Assembly: GCF_001428545.1 (NCBI RefSeq)
Contig: NZ_LMHZ01000067.1
Coordinates: 1 to 64,000 of the forward strand
Source of the DNA: Noviherbaspirillum sp. Root189
GTDB taxonomy: Bacteria; Pseudomonadota; Gammaproteobacteria; Burkholderiales; Burkholderiaceae_D
Length of the DNA: 64,000 nucleotides
Direction: 5' to 3'
The notes beneath the pieces are model-generated. The model did not search any database and had not been told where the DNA came from. It worked only from the letters and a program-made list of their open reading frames with translations. The position numbers were made by a program, and so were the translations under genes. Below, piece after piece: positions 7,606 to 16,429 of the stretch (its first letter is position 1; each line of letters starts with the position of its first letter).

Positions 7606-10010
7606 TCAGAGATGCAATAAAGCGATCGATTTCACGGAAATACATGCTGGCCGTGTTGATGACCACGTGTGCGGCGCTTTTCGTTACTGCCGCAGCCATG
7701 CTCGCGCTCGACATAAGAAACTACCAGACCACCTGGGTTGCCGACCTGACCGCGCAAGCCGACATTCTTGCGCAGGTTAGCCTTCCCACCCTGGAATTCA
7801 ATGATCCCAAGGCAGCGAAGGAAAACCTTGAACAGCTCAAGGCCCGCCCCAGGATTTACGCCGCCGCGGTGTACCAGACGGATGGGACCTTATTTGCGAC
7901 CTACGTAAAGAGTCCTGCCATTGATATGCGTTTCCCGAGGACGCCTGGCGGCAGTGGGTATGTCATTGACAAGAGCAAGCTCGAAGTCTTCAAAACCATC
8001 GAGCGCAATGGTGAAGCCGTAGGCGCTGTGTACATTGGCACGGAGTATCCTCTGGAGGCACAGATCAAGCGCTACGTGAAGGTATTGGCAGTCGTCATTG
8101 CAGGCAGCCTGTTTGTTGCGCTGCTGGTGTCCACGTGGCTGCAAATGGCTATCACCAAGCCGATTCTGGCGGTGACCGATGCAGTGAACCAAGTCATCGC
8201 CAAGCGCGACTTCTCCAAGCGCGTGCGCAAGACGACAGAGGATGAAATCGGCGTTCTGGTCGATGCCTTCAACAGCATGCTCGCCGAGGTAGGTGACCGC
8301 TCACAGGCCCTTGAGGCCTCCAATAAAGCACTCCAGCATGCGATGAGCGAGCGTCAAGGTGCAGAAGACGCCTTGCGGCTACTGAACAATACCTTGGAAG
8401 AACGCATTGTCGAGCGTACAGCGGAATTGGAAAAGGCCCATGAGCAGCTGCGCCAGTCACAGAAACTGGAAGCGGTCGGTCAGCTCACTGGCGGCGTCGC
8501 ACACGACTTCAACAACGTGTTGCAGGTCATTACCGGCAACCTTCAGTTGATGCAGATGAGCTTTGCGGGAAATCCGGAAGCGCAACGGCGGCTTGAAAGC
8601 GCGGCATTCGCGGCGGACCGCGGGGCCAAGCTTTCCTCCCAGTTGCTGGCCTTTGCCCGTCGCCAGCCTCTGCAGCCGGTCGCCACCAATCTTACCCGCA
8701 TCTTGCGCGGAATGGATGATTTGCTCCGTCGTGCGCTGGGTGAATCCGTGCAGGTAGAAACCGTCGTGGCAGGAGGCCTCTGGACCACCCTGGTCGATCC
8801 CCACCAGCTCGAAAACGTCATACTCAACCTGGCTATCAACGCCCGTGATGCAATGAAGGGGGAAGGGAAGCTGACGCTGGAATTGGGGAACGCGATGCTG
8901 GACGATAATTACGTGGCGTCGGAACCGGGAGTCACCGCCGGGCAGTATGTGATGCTGGCCATTTCTGATACTGGATCAGGCATGCCGCCCGAAGTCATGG
9001 CCCGTGCGTTCGAGCCATTCTTTACGACCAAGCGCGAAGGCGAAGGAACCGGTCTCGGCTTAAGTATGGCGTACGGCTTTGTCAAACAAAGTCATGGCCA
9101 TATCCGGATGTATAGCGAGCTAGGAAGCGGCACGACCATCAAGATCTACCTGCCACGTTCGATGCAGCCGGAAGTCGAGATCAATAATGTGCGCAGCGAA
9201 CCGGTTGTCGGAGGGGCGGAAACCATTCTCGTCGTTGAAGACGACACCATTGTGCAGACCACGGTGATAGACATGCTGTCCGGCTTGGGCTATCGCGTGC
9301 TGAAAGCAAATGATGGCCAGAGTGCCCTGAACATCCTTCAAAGCGGTATCCCGGTAGACTTGCTGTTCACCGACGTGGTGATGCCCGGCCCGGTTCGCAG
9401 CGTCGACGTGGCAAGACAGGCGAAGCAACTTTTCCCCGGGATTGAAGTTTTGTTTACATCAGGGTATACGCAAAACGCCATTGTGCATGGCGGCCGCCTG
9501 GACCCCGGCGTCGAACTGATCAGCAAGCCCTACCGCCGTGAAGAACTGGCACGAAAGGTGCGGCAGATGTTCGCGCGTAAGAAGCCCGGCGCAGCCATCA
9601 CGGACACCGGGAACGTTGCTGGTAACGCCATTGCTGGTCTAACTAAAAACATCCCGTTACTTATCCTCGTGGTTGAAGATGACGCGGATGCGCGAACGCT
9701 GCTGAGCGAATTGCTGGAAATCCTCGGTCACCAGGTAAGCGTGGCATCCAGTGCAGAAGAAGCCCTTGATATGCTTGAGACAGCCACCTATCACGTTCTC
9801 CTGACAGACATCAATTTGCCCGGTATGTCCGGACTTGCTCTCGCACGTCATGTAGTTAACCAAGAACTGAGCCTTAAGATCATCTTCTCGTCAGGATATG
9901 GGACAGTTCCGCTACACGACTTCGAACATCCGTTCAGCGTATTGCCAAAGCCGTTTAATCTGAAACAGCTGCAACGGACGCTTGGCGAAGTGAGCGCGTC
10001 CTTGTGTTAA
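7602..10010 (+). CDS. Hybrid sensor histidine kinase with two receiver domains
   Basis: 802 residues in the inner membrane. A first helix (about 17-37), a periplasmic sensor of the CHASE8-like type (about 40-150) and a second helix (about 155-180) lead into a HAMP linker. A coiled coil (about 235-290) follows, then a HisKA domain with His301 in GGVAHDFNN, and an HATPase with N box NLAINARDAM, DTGSGMPPEV and GEGTGLGLSMAYGF. Receiver 1 has phospho-Asp 591 (TDVVMPG) and receiver 2 has Asp 736 (TDINLPGMSG), both with downstream Lys (SKPY, PKPF). There is no DNA-binding output, so the output partner must be encoded elsewhere. The HDFNN box places it with hybrid kinases of the NtrB-like HisKA class. 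Confidence 0.93.
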   Translation: MIRDAIKRSISRKYMLAVLMTTCAALFVTAAAMLALDIRNYQTTWVADLTAQADILAQVSLPTLEFNDPKAAKENLEQLKARPRIYAAAVYQTDGTLFATYVKSPAIDMRFPRTPGGSGYVIDKSKLEVFKTIERNGEAVGAVYIGTEYPLEAQIKRYVKVLAVVIAGSLFVALLVSTWLQMAITKPILAVTDAVNQVIAKRDFSKRVRKTTEDEIGVLVDAFNSMLAEVGDRSQALEASNKALQHAMSERQGAEDALRLLNNTLEERIVERTAELEKAHEQLRQSQKLEAVGQLTGGVAHDFNNVLQVITGNLQLMQMSFAGNPEAQRRLESAAFAADRGAKLSSQLLAFARRQPLQPVATNLTRILRGMDDLLRRALGESVQVETVVAGGLWTTLVDPHQLENVILNLAINARDAMKGEGKLTLELGNAMLDDNYVASEPGVTAGQYVMLAISDTGSGMPPEVMARAFEPFFTTKREGEGTGLGLSMAYGFVKQSHGHIRMYSELGSGTTIKIYLPRSMQPEVEINNVRSEPVVGGAETILVVEDDTIVQTTVIDMLSGLGYRVLKANDGQSALNILQSGIPVDLLFTDVVMPGPVRSVDVARQAKQLFPGIEVLFTSGYTQNAIVHGGRLDPGVELISKPYRREELARKVRQMFARKKPGAAITDTGNVAGNAIAGLTKNIPLLILVVEDDADARTLLSELLEILGHQVSVASSAEEALDMLETATYHVLLTDINLPGMSGLALARHVVNQELSLKIIFSSGYGTVPLHDFEHPFSVLPKPFNLKQLQRTLGEVSASLC

Positions 10011-10255
10011 TCCAACACCTCGCAAGGCGATCGACGATCAGGACCTTATGCATGAAGCCGAAGTCGAACACGCAAGCGCGAAAGACTTCATTTCATGCGT
10101 TTAACAGGCGCTGCGTGTGGCAGAACCACGAGAAGCATCCCGGGCGAGTAAAATTCCAGCTGACGCATGTCGTTGCGACCCGTCGATTCTTGAAGATGAA
10201 AGACAGTCAATAACGGCATTTTCAAGCGCTTACGCTTTTTCGTTGAAAAACTGCA

Positions 10256-10942
10256 ATGAATGTACTGATAATTGAAGACAATCCCGACATCATTGCTAAC
10301 CTGTTCGGATTTCTTGAACCATTGGGATACATACTGGATATAGCCCGAAATGGCCCTATCGGGCTTGAGCGAGCCATTGTTGGCGGATACGATGTCATCG
10401 TGCTCGATTTATCGCTGCCCGGGATTGACGGGATTGAGGTATGTCGCCGCCTTCGTGAAGATCATCAAATCGCTGCGCCGATTCTCATGCTGACCGCCCG
10501 GGATACGGAATGCGATAAGCTCGCTGGGTTCGACGTTGGTGCCGACGACTATCTGGTGAAGCCTTACTCGTTACTTGAACTCGATGCCCGGCTCAAGGCA
10601 TTGTTACGCCGTTCCCGCAACGAGCAAGTTAAATCCCTGTTGCGCTTCGGAGATCTCCATCTGGACACGGGCACCGGCCAGGTAATGCGAGCCGGCAAGC
10701 CACTCACACTGACGCCGACAGGTTATAAAATTCTGCGCGCGTTGGTGCGGCAAGCTCCCAGGCTTCTTACTCGTGAAGCACTGGAACGTGAGGTATGGGG
10801 CGACAACCCTCCCGAAAGCGACGCATTGCGTACGCATATTCACGCGTTGCGCCAGTCTCTGGACAAACCGTTCAGCAGGGCGATGCTCATTACACTGCCT
10901 GGCACAGGTTATCGTTTGGCGGACTCCGATGAAGACGCATAA
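10256..10942 (+). CDS. OmpR/PhoB-family response regulator, PmrA/QseB-like
   Basis: 228 residues: receiver domain (1-118) with acidic pair Glu7-Asp8, phospho-Asp51 (VLDLSLPG), Thr in MLTAR and Lys in YLVKPYS. A winged helix of the OmpR type (about 130-222) follows with TPTGYKILRALVRQAP and LRTHIHALRQSLDKPF, ending TLPGTGYRL. The kinase gene starts inside its last codons (14-nt overlap), a typical coupled two-component pair. The operon goes on to eptA and a PAP2 gene, so this regulator probably responds to envelope stress or cationic peptides, like PmrA/BasR. A PmrA-type box lies before eptA at 12199. Confidence 0.92.
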   Translation: MNVLIIEDNPDIIANLFGFLEPLGYILDIARNGPIGLERAIVGGYDVIVLDLSLPGIDGIEVCRRLREDHQIAAPILMLTARDTECDKLAGFDVGADDYLVKPYSLLELDARLKALLRRSRNEQVKSLLRFGDLHLDTGTGQVMRAGKPLTLTPTGYKILRALVRQAPRLLTREALEREVWGDNPPESDALRTHIHALRQSLDKPFSRAMLITLPGTGYRLADSDEDA

Positions 10943-12203
10943 CTCGCTGAAGCAGCGAATAACGCGCGCATTTATAGTGTTGACCACTATATTGGCCGGC
11001 TTCTTTTGCCTCGTCTCGTACATCGCCGTGGAAGTCATTGAAGAGCAGGTTATCGATGCAAGACTGGAAAAAGTGGCCGACACGCTGATTTCTCATCACC
11101 TGAAACATGAGGCGTTTGACCTTCCTCCAGAGGTTACATTTTTTGTCAACACATCGATCCCGCCGGAATTGCATGACAGAGAGGAAGGTCTGCACGAACT
11201 GCTGCTCGATGGCCGCGAGGTGGTGGCTGCGATCCGCGTGGAGGACGGAAACCGCTATGCAATCGTTCAGGAAATGACGGAATTTGAACATACCGAATTT
11301 ATTATCTTTTCCTCGCTGGCGGCGGGCTTCCTCTCCAGCGTATTGCTAGCAGTCATCCTTGGCTTTGCGACAGGACGGCGCATTGTGGCGCCAGTAACCG
11401 CCCTGGCTGACGCCGTCAGTGCCAATGCAGCCCCGTCTGCTCTGCCGTCGCTTGATGCAAGCGACGAAATCGGTATTCTTGCCAGAGCATTTGCCCGGCA
11501 TACCAATGAGTTGCAGCAATTTCTCATGCGTGAAAGGGAATTCACTGGAGATGTCAGTCATGAATTGCGCACGCCACTCACTATCATGCTGGGCGCGGCC
11601 GAGTTGCTTCATTCGCAACTTGCTGACCGGCCTGCGCAGCAAGCCGTAGCTGAACGGCTACGACGTGTCACGGCTGAGACTGCCGAACGTGTCAGTGCGC
11701 TTTTATGGTTGGCACGCGCACCGGAAAAGCTCGGTGTATCCAGCGTCGCCGTCAATCCGATAATCAAGCTGGAGATGGAGCGCTATGAGCCTCTGCTGGC
11801 ACACAAGCCAGTCCGGTACTGCTTCGAAGAAAATGAACAGGTCTATGTCAACGCTCGCCACGAGCTTGTCGGCATGGCGATTGGGAACTTGATTCGCAAC
11901 GCATGCCAGCATACCGAAGAAGGCGAAATCATCCTCAAGCTTGAACCGACACAATTCACTATCACCGATACAGGCCCGGGCATACCGGATTCGGTACGAA
12001 AACGTTTGTTCGAGCGTTTTGTCCAAGGGCAAAAAGACTCGTCGGAAGGAACCGGCCTGGGCCTGTCGATTGTGAAGCGGGTAGCAGAGCATTTGGGGTG
12101 GGAAGTACGGCTGGAACAACGTGGACGTACCGGGACATGTTTCATCATTACATTTGCAGGAGACGCATCCGTGCATCTTGGAATCAGTACCGCTCCGTCT
12201 TAA
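10929..12203 (+). CDS. Sensor histidine kinase, PmrB-like
   Basis: About 424 residues from ATG 10929, just before the regulator's stop. One helix at about 13-35, a short periplasmic domain of about 90 residues, a second helix at about 125-150, then a HAMP-like segment (VAPVTALADAV). HisKA carries the phospho-acceptor in FTGDVSHELRTPLTIM. The ATPase has NLIRNACQHT, DTGPGIPDSV, LFERFVQGQ and GTGLGLSIVKR. The periplasmic domain (EVTFFVNTSIPPELHDREEGLHELLLDGREVV) resembles that of QseC/PmrB-like kinases that see peptide or metal signals. It would phosphorylate the regulator encoded upstream. Confidence 0.9.
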   Translation: MKTHNSLKQRITRAFIVLTTILAGFFCLVSYIAVEVIEEQVIDARLEKVADTLISHHLKHEAFDLPPEVTFFVNTSIPPELHDREEGLHELLLDGREVVAAIRVEDGNRYAIVQEMTEFEHTEFIIFSSLAAGFLSSVLLAVILGFATGRRIVAPVTALADAVSANAAPSALPSLDASDEIGILARAFARHTNELQQFLMREREFTGDVSHELRTPLTIMLGAAELLHSQLADRPAQQAVAERLRRVTAETAERVSALLWLARAPEKLGVSSVAVNPIIKLEMERYEPLLAHKPVRYCFEENEQVYVNARHELVGMAIGNLIRNACQHTEEGEIILKLEPTQFTITDTGPGIPDSVRKRLFERFVQGQKDSSEGTGLGLSIVKRVAEHLGWEVRLEQRGRTGTCFIITFAGDASVHLGISTAPS

Positions 12204-12215
12204 CGCGGTCTTAAC
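12199..12215 (+). promoter_or_regulatory. PmrA-type direct-repeat box before eptA
   Basis: Two CTTAAC hexamers (12199-12204 and 12210-12215) are separated by 5 nt, an 11-bp period. PmrA/BasR boxes have the form YTTAAK-N5-YTTAAK; only the last base of each half differs. The first half-site overlaps the stop codon of the kinase gene. The site lies 48-64 nt before the eptA start. Confidence 0.45.
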
Positions 12216-12262
12216 AGTCCGTTCAATATCTTATCGCCTTCAGGTTCATGTGAGGGTGGTTG

Positions 12263-13954
12263 GTGTCCAAAGCTCTTTTCTTCCGGCGGAATGGCGCACT
12301 GTATACATCCATACAGGGTGCGAAAGAAATGCCGGCCGGCCGGGTGCGCTTCTGTTCGATGAGTACCGAACGGTGCGTCGTCCTGTGCAGCCTATTTTTC
12401 ACAGTGTTTTCCAACAACCGCTTCTGGCAGGCCTGGTCAGCGGGACATGACTGGGCCGCAGCCGAGACATGGTTGTTGGCCGCAGTCATGGCGGTGCTGC
12501 TGACGGCTGTGCATTCCCTGCTTCTTGGTCTCGTCGTTACGCGCCGAACCGCAAAGCCGCTGCTTTCTGCAGTCTTTGCCGTCACTGCGCTTGCTGCCTA
12601 TTACATGAACCATTACACCGTCTTCTTTGATGCGAGTATGGTGCGCAACGTGTTTCATACTGACTTCAAAGAGGCTCATGAGCTTCTCTCAATGGGGATG
12701 CTCGGTGCGGTCCTGACATACGGCGTTCTTCCTTCCCTGGTCTTGTGGCGTGCGCAATTCACGCAAAGAAGTCTGTTTCGTGCCGTGACCGCACGTCTTG
12801 TGTTTCTTCTGGGCACGGTCGCCGTCGGTAGCATTGCTATCATGATTGCGTTCCAGGATCTGTCTGCGCTCATGCGCAATCAAAAGGAACTGCGGTATTT
12901 GATCACTCCCGCCGATTTTATCGTTTCAACATTAAAGGTGGCACTGGCGGAACGAGACGAAGGACATACCGCCCGCGTTCCAGTGGGCTTGGATGCCAGA
13001 TCGGCAAACGTTTCGTCAAACGGCAAACCGCGTTTGCTGGTCGTCGTCGTTGGCGAGACAGCCCGTGCCGCAAACTGGGGTCTCAATGGATACGTACGCC
13101 AGACTACCCCACAACTGGCTGCGACAGGGGTTATCAACTTTTCTCATGTAACGTCCTGTGGCACCAATACCGAAGTCTCGGTTCCCTGCATGTTTTCGCC
13201 GTTCGGCAGAAAATCCTATGACGAGAAGAAGATACGCCGACACGAGTCAGTCCTGCACGTTCTCGAACACGGCGGTATCAAGACACTTTGGCGCGACAAT
13301 CAGTCAGGCTGCAAGGGTGTTTGCGACGGCCTGGAAACACAGCGACCGGAAGACACGCATGATCCGCTCCTTTGCAAGGGTGAACATTGCTTCGACGAAG
13401 TTCTGCTGAAAGATCTTGCATCGGAACTCCAGACGCGTCGGCGGGATATCGTGATCGTCCTGCACCAGCTGGGCAATCACGGCCCGTCCTATTCCCATCG
13501 GTATCCGGGTTCATACCGGCGCTTCACGCCAACTTGCGAGAATGCCGATCTTGGAAAATGCCTGCGGGAAGAGATCGTCAACAGCTACGATAATGCAATC
13601 TTATACACGGACCACTTTCTCGCGGAAACGATCCGCCAACTGCAGTCGCAACAGACTCACAATGCGGCAATGATCTATGTGTCCGACCATGGTGAATCCC
13701 TGGGAGAGAAGGGCATCTACCTGCATGGACTTCCTTATGCAATCGCTCCTCGTGAGCAAACAGAGGTACCAATGGTGATGTGGCTATCGCAGGATTTTGC
13801 AGCCGCAAGCCGCATTGATGTGGATTGCATGAGAAAGCGTGCATCGCAGCCTGCAAGCCACGACAACCTGTTCCATTCGCTGCTTGGCATGATGGGAGTG
13901 AGTACGGCAGTGTATGACGCCGCATTTGACCTTACCTCCACATGTCGGCTCTGA
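12263..13954 (+). CDS. eptA: Lipid A phosphoethanolamine transferase (EptA/PmrC family)
   Basis: 563 residues. It adds phosphoethanolamine to lipid A at the periplasmic face of the inner membrane, lowering surface charge and giving polymyxin resistance. Five membrane helices occupy about 30-195. The sulfatase-fold catalytic domain has VVVVGETARAANWGLNGY (zinc Glu), the nucleophilic Thr in TSCGTNTEVSVPCMF, and DHGESLGEKGIYLHG (Asp-His metal ligands plus distal His). Cysteine pairs around CKGVCDG, CKGEHC and CENADLGKC suit the disulfides of the family. GTG 12263 follows GAGGG; TTG 12260 is an alternative. The gene follows a PmrA-like box and precedes a PAP2 phosphatase gene. Confidence 0.93.
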   Translation: MSKALFFRRNGALYTSIQGAKEMPAGRVRFCSMSTERCVVLCSLFFTVFSNNRFWQAWSAGHDWAAAETWLLAAVMAVLLTAVHSLLLGLVVTRRTAKPLLSAVFAVTALAAYYMNHYTVFFDASMVRNVFHTDFKEAHELLSMGMLGAVLTYGVLPSLVLWRAQFTQRSLFRAVTARLVFLLGTVAVGSIAIMIAFQDLSALMRNQKELRYLITPADFIVSTLKVALAERDEGHTARVPVGLDARSANVSSNGKPRLLVVVVGETARAANWGLNGYVRQTTPQLAATGVINFSHVTSCGTNTEVSVPCMFSPFGRKSYDEKKIRRHESVLHVLEHGGIKTLWRDNQSGCKGVCDGLETQRPEDTHDPLLCKGEHCFDEVLLKDLASELQTRRRDIVIVLHQLGNHGPSYSHRYPGSYRRFTPTCENADLGKCLREEIVNSYDNAILYTDHFLAETIRQLQSQQTHNAAMIYVSDHGESLGEKGIYLHGLPYAIAPREQTEVPMVMWLSQDFAAASRIDVDCMRKRASQPASHDNLFHSLLGMMGVSTAVYDAAFDLTSTCRL

Positions 13955-13967
13955 GACGGGATTGGCT

Positions 13968-14666
13968 ATGACTCGCCGCAGTTTTCTATGGTGCGTACTG
14001 GCACTTCTGCTGAGTGCTTGCGCGCTCCTTTATATTGGCAGGTTCACTGATATTGACCTGCGCCTTGCTGACGCCGTGTTCGACGTTGGCGCGAACGATT
14101 TCCCCTGGCGGGAAAACTGGTTTTTCGCCAGCTTCATGCATCATGAGATGAAGGCCATGTGCATGGGTGTCGGCATGGTGCCGGTCGTGTCATTGATCGC
14201 CGATAGCGTACTTGGTAACACCTTATTTGACGAGGAGCTCCGTAGACGATTACTGATTGTCGTCGCTTCCGCAATTTTGATTCCGCTGACGATCAGTACC
14301 ATGAAGGGGATGTCGGTGCACCATTGCCCTTGGAGCTTGCAACGGTATGGCGGCTTTGCTCCTTACCTACGCATTCTTGCGGATGCTCCGCCAACAGTAT
14401 CGAACGGCCACTGTTTTCCTGCTGGTCATGCCTCCAGCGGACTATGGATTGCATCAGTTGCGGTTTTTTGGCTGCCCAGGTCACCTCAGAAAGCATTGAT
14501 CGCTTTTGTACTAGGTCTGCTTCCCGGGCTTGCACTGGGATTGGCCCAACAAATACGTGGCGCGCACTTTCTCACGCATACGCTCTGGTCCGTGTGGATC
14601 ACTGCGTTGATAATTCTTATCTTGTCGAAGTTATTGACTAAGTGTTCAGTTCAGGAATTCGGGTAA
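13968..14666 (+). CDS. PAP2-family membrane phosphatase, lipid A phosphatase-like
   Basis: 232 residues with about five to six membrane helices. PAP2 motifs: KGMSVHHCPW (motif 1; Cys-Pro replaces the usual Arg-Pro, as in the lipid A phosphatase-like branch), PAGHASSG (motif 2, His) and RGAHFLTHTLWS (motif 3, Arg and catalytic His). It starts 14 nt after eptA stops, so it is co-transcribed. In Helicobacter pylori a PAP2 enzyme (LpxE) strips the lipid A 1-phosphate and EptA then adds phosphoethanolamine. The same pairing is a reasonable inference here, with undecaprenyl-diphosphate recycling as the alternative. Confidence 0.87.
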   Translation: MTRRSFLWCVLALLLSACALLYIGRFTDIDLRLADAVFDVGANDFPWRENWFFASFMHHEMKAMCMGVGMVPVVSLIADSVLGNTLFDEELRRRLLIVVASAILIPLTISTMKGMSVHHCPWSLQRYGGFAPYLRILADAPPTVSNGHCFPAGHASSGLWIASVAVFWLPRSPQKALIAFVLGLLPGLALGLAQQIRGAHFLTHTLWSVWITALIILILSKLLTKCSVQEFG

Positions 14667-14758
14667 TGCCACTTTCCCAGTCTGGATGTCCCTGATCTTG
14701 TATTCACGAAATAGACATAGAGTAAACTGGCGTCCAGCCTGTCACCCGCTTTGGACCC

Positions 14759-15661
14759 ATGGATAACCTTCTTCGCAAGCTAGACCTGACATCCCTGCGG
14801 CTGTTCGTCGCAGTTTGCCAGGAAAAAAACATCGCCCGAGCGGCGGAGCGCGAACTCATCGCGCCCTCGGCCGTGAGCCGTCGCATCGCAGATATCGAGA
14901 GTGTCATCGGCCTTCCTGTTATCCAGAGGCAATCGCGAGGCATTACCGTGACGCCGGTTGGTGAAACCGTGCTGCGCCATGCACTTGCCATTTTCAGCAA
15001 CCTGGAATCGCTGGGCGCGGAACTGTCCCAATATGTTTCCGGCGCAAAAGGAAATGTGCGGATTGTGGCGAATCTGTCATCCATCGTTCAGTTCCTGCCT
15101 GAAGATGTCGCCGCCTACCAGCGTATCTTCCCTGAAGTCAATATCGATATCGAGGAACATAACAGTGTCGATGTCGTGCGCTTGCTTGCTGAGCGGGCGG
15201 CTGACTTCGGCATATGCAATGCGATTCCAGGCATCGAAGAGTTCGAGCATGTACATTACCGCACCGACCGGCTGTCCGTCATGTTTCCACAGTCGCACCG
15301 CCTGAGCAGTGCTATCAAGCTACCATTTTCCGACGTGCTGCGGGAAAGTTTTGTCGGCCTTCGCGGCGATAGTGCGCTTACCATTCTTTTGGCGCAGGAG
15401 GCCGCCGCCCTTGGCGCCAAACTGGAAGTAAAGATCCGCGTCGGCAGCCTGGATGCGCTGTGCCGTATGGTGCATGCCGGATTGGGTATTGCCGTTGTTC
15501 CCCACCAGGTCGGTGAGTTGTACATCAACACGCTGAATGTCAGTCTTGTGCCATTAAGTGATGTATGGGCCACTCGCCAGCTCATCATCGTGTTCCGGGC
15601 AAGGGACCAGTTGAACGCTACAGCGGCCACGTTAGTCAATTTTTTGGCGCAGCAGTCCTGA
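14759..15661 (+). CDS. LysR-family transcriptional regulator
   Basis: 300 residues: N-terminal winged helix (LDLTSLRLFVAVCQEKNIARAAERELIAPSAVSRRIADIESVIGLPVIQR) then a periplasmic-binding-protein-like effector domain from about 90 (GNVRIVANLSSIVQFLPEDVAAYQRIFPEVNIDIEE). It is transcribed in the same direction as, and ahead of, the RraA, aconitase-like and Bug genes, so it likely controls that pathway with an organic acid co-inducer (inference). The gap to the next gene is 134 nt. Confidence 0.92.
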   Translation: MDNLLRKLDLTSLRLFVAVCQEKNIARAAERELIAPSAVSRRIADIESVIGLPVIQRQSRGITVTPVGETVLRHALAIFSNLESLGAELSQYVSGAKGNVRIVANLSSIVQFLPEDVAAYQRIFPEVNIDIEEHNSVDVVRLLAERAADFGICNAIPGIEEFEHVHYRTDRLSVMFPQSHRLSSAIKLPFSDVLRESFVGLRGDSALTILLAQEAAALGAKLEVKIRVGSLDALCRMVHAGLGIAVVPHQVGELYINTLNVSLVPLSDVWATRQLIIVFRARDQLNATAATLVNFLAQQS

Positions 15662-15795
15662 GTCCTGACACTTCGACCGGAAAGGGCACGACGAACATCT
15701 CCTTTTGCGATGCCTGCTATGCCGAATCAGCTTTGCATTCCTGCCTGCGGCACGCCATCATCGGCAGTCTGCCCTTTTCCAGCGTGCATTAAACA

Positions 15796-16305
15796 ATGAA
15801 CCAAGCTTCGACTTCCGACCTGCATGACGCATGCATGAATAATCCCGAATGCCAGTTGCAGGTTGCCAGGCCCGGTTTGAAGTCTTTTGGCGCAAAGCCA
15901 GTCTACAACGGCGAAATCACGACTGTAGCCGCCAGCAACGGCGCACCGCTGCGCCTGCGCGATCAACTGTCCGAACCGGGGCAGCAGCGCGTACTCGTGG
16001 TGGAGGGAGGTGGTCATGCCGCGGAATGGGCTTTGCTCGGTGACAAGTTGAGTCAGCTTGCTCTTGATAACGGATGGTCAGGCGTGGTCCTCAATGGTTA
16101 TGTCCGCGATGTGGCGACGCTGCGGAACATTCCGCTTGGGATTCATGCGCTGGGAAGCATTTCTTCCCGGCCCAGATGGCCGGCACACATCCAGGCCATG
16201 CACGATATCGCCTTAGCCTTTCAAGGTGTGCGCTTTCTCCCCGGTCAATGGCTGTATGCCGATGAGGATGGGATTGTCGTGGTCGCGCGACGCATTACGG
16301 TTTAA
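15796..16305 (+). CDS. RraA-family protein
   Basis: 169 residues of the RraA / 4-hydroxy-4-methyl-2-oxoglutarate aldolase fold. Diagnostic segments: VLVVEGGGHAAEWALLGDKLSQLALDNGWSGVVLNGYVRD, PLGIHALGS and FLPGQWLYADEDGIVVV. Aldolase members of the family have R-D-x-x-E/D. Here the sequence is RDVAT, with Thr at the acidic position, which may argue against aldolase activity and for an RraA-like (RNase E inhibitor) or other role. Its place in a likely organic-acid operon argues the other way, so the function is open. Confidence 0.8.
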   Translation: MNQASTSDLHDACMNNPECQLQVARPGLKSFGAKPVYNGEITTVAASNGAPLRLRDQLSEPGQQRVLVVEGGGHAAEWALLGDKLSQLALDNGWSGVVLNGYVRDVATLRNIPLGIHALGSISSRPRWPAHIQAMHDIALAFQGVRFLPGQWLYADEDGIVVVARRITV

Positions 16306-16429
16306 TCCAGTCGATACCTGTATATAGGCTAAACACAGCACAGGCATCACAAACTGCGATGCCTGCCGTGGTTATTCAGCACTTCTTATTGTCCGGTCCG
16401 GCGTGTAGATTTCTTCACAGGAGATTTCA

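Noticed and set aside
10004-10213. 69-codon frame between the hybrid kinase and response regulator genes
   Set aside because: Overlaps the kinase stop, lacks SD, composition not protein-like.
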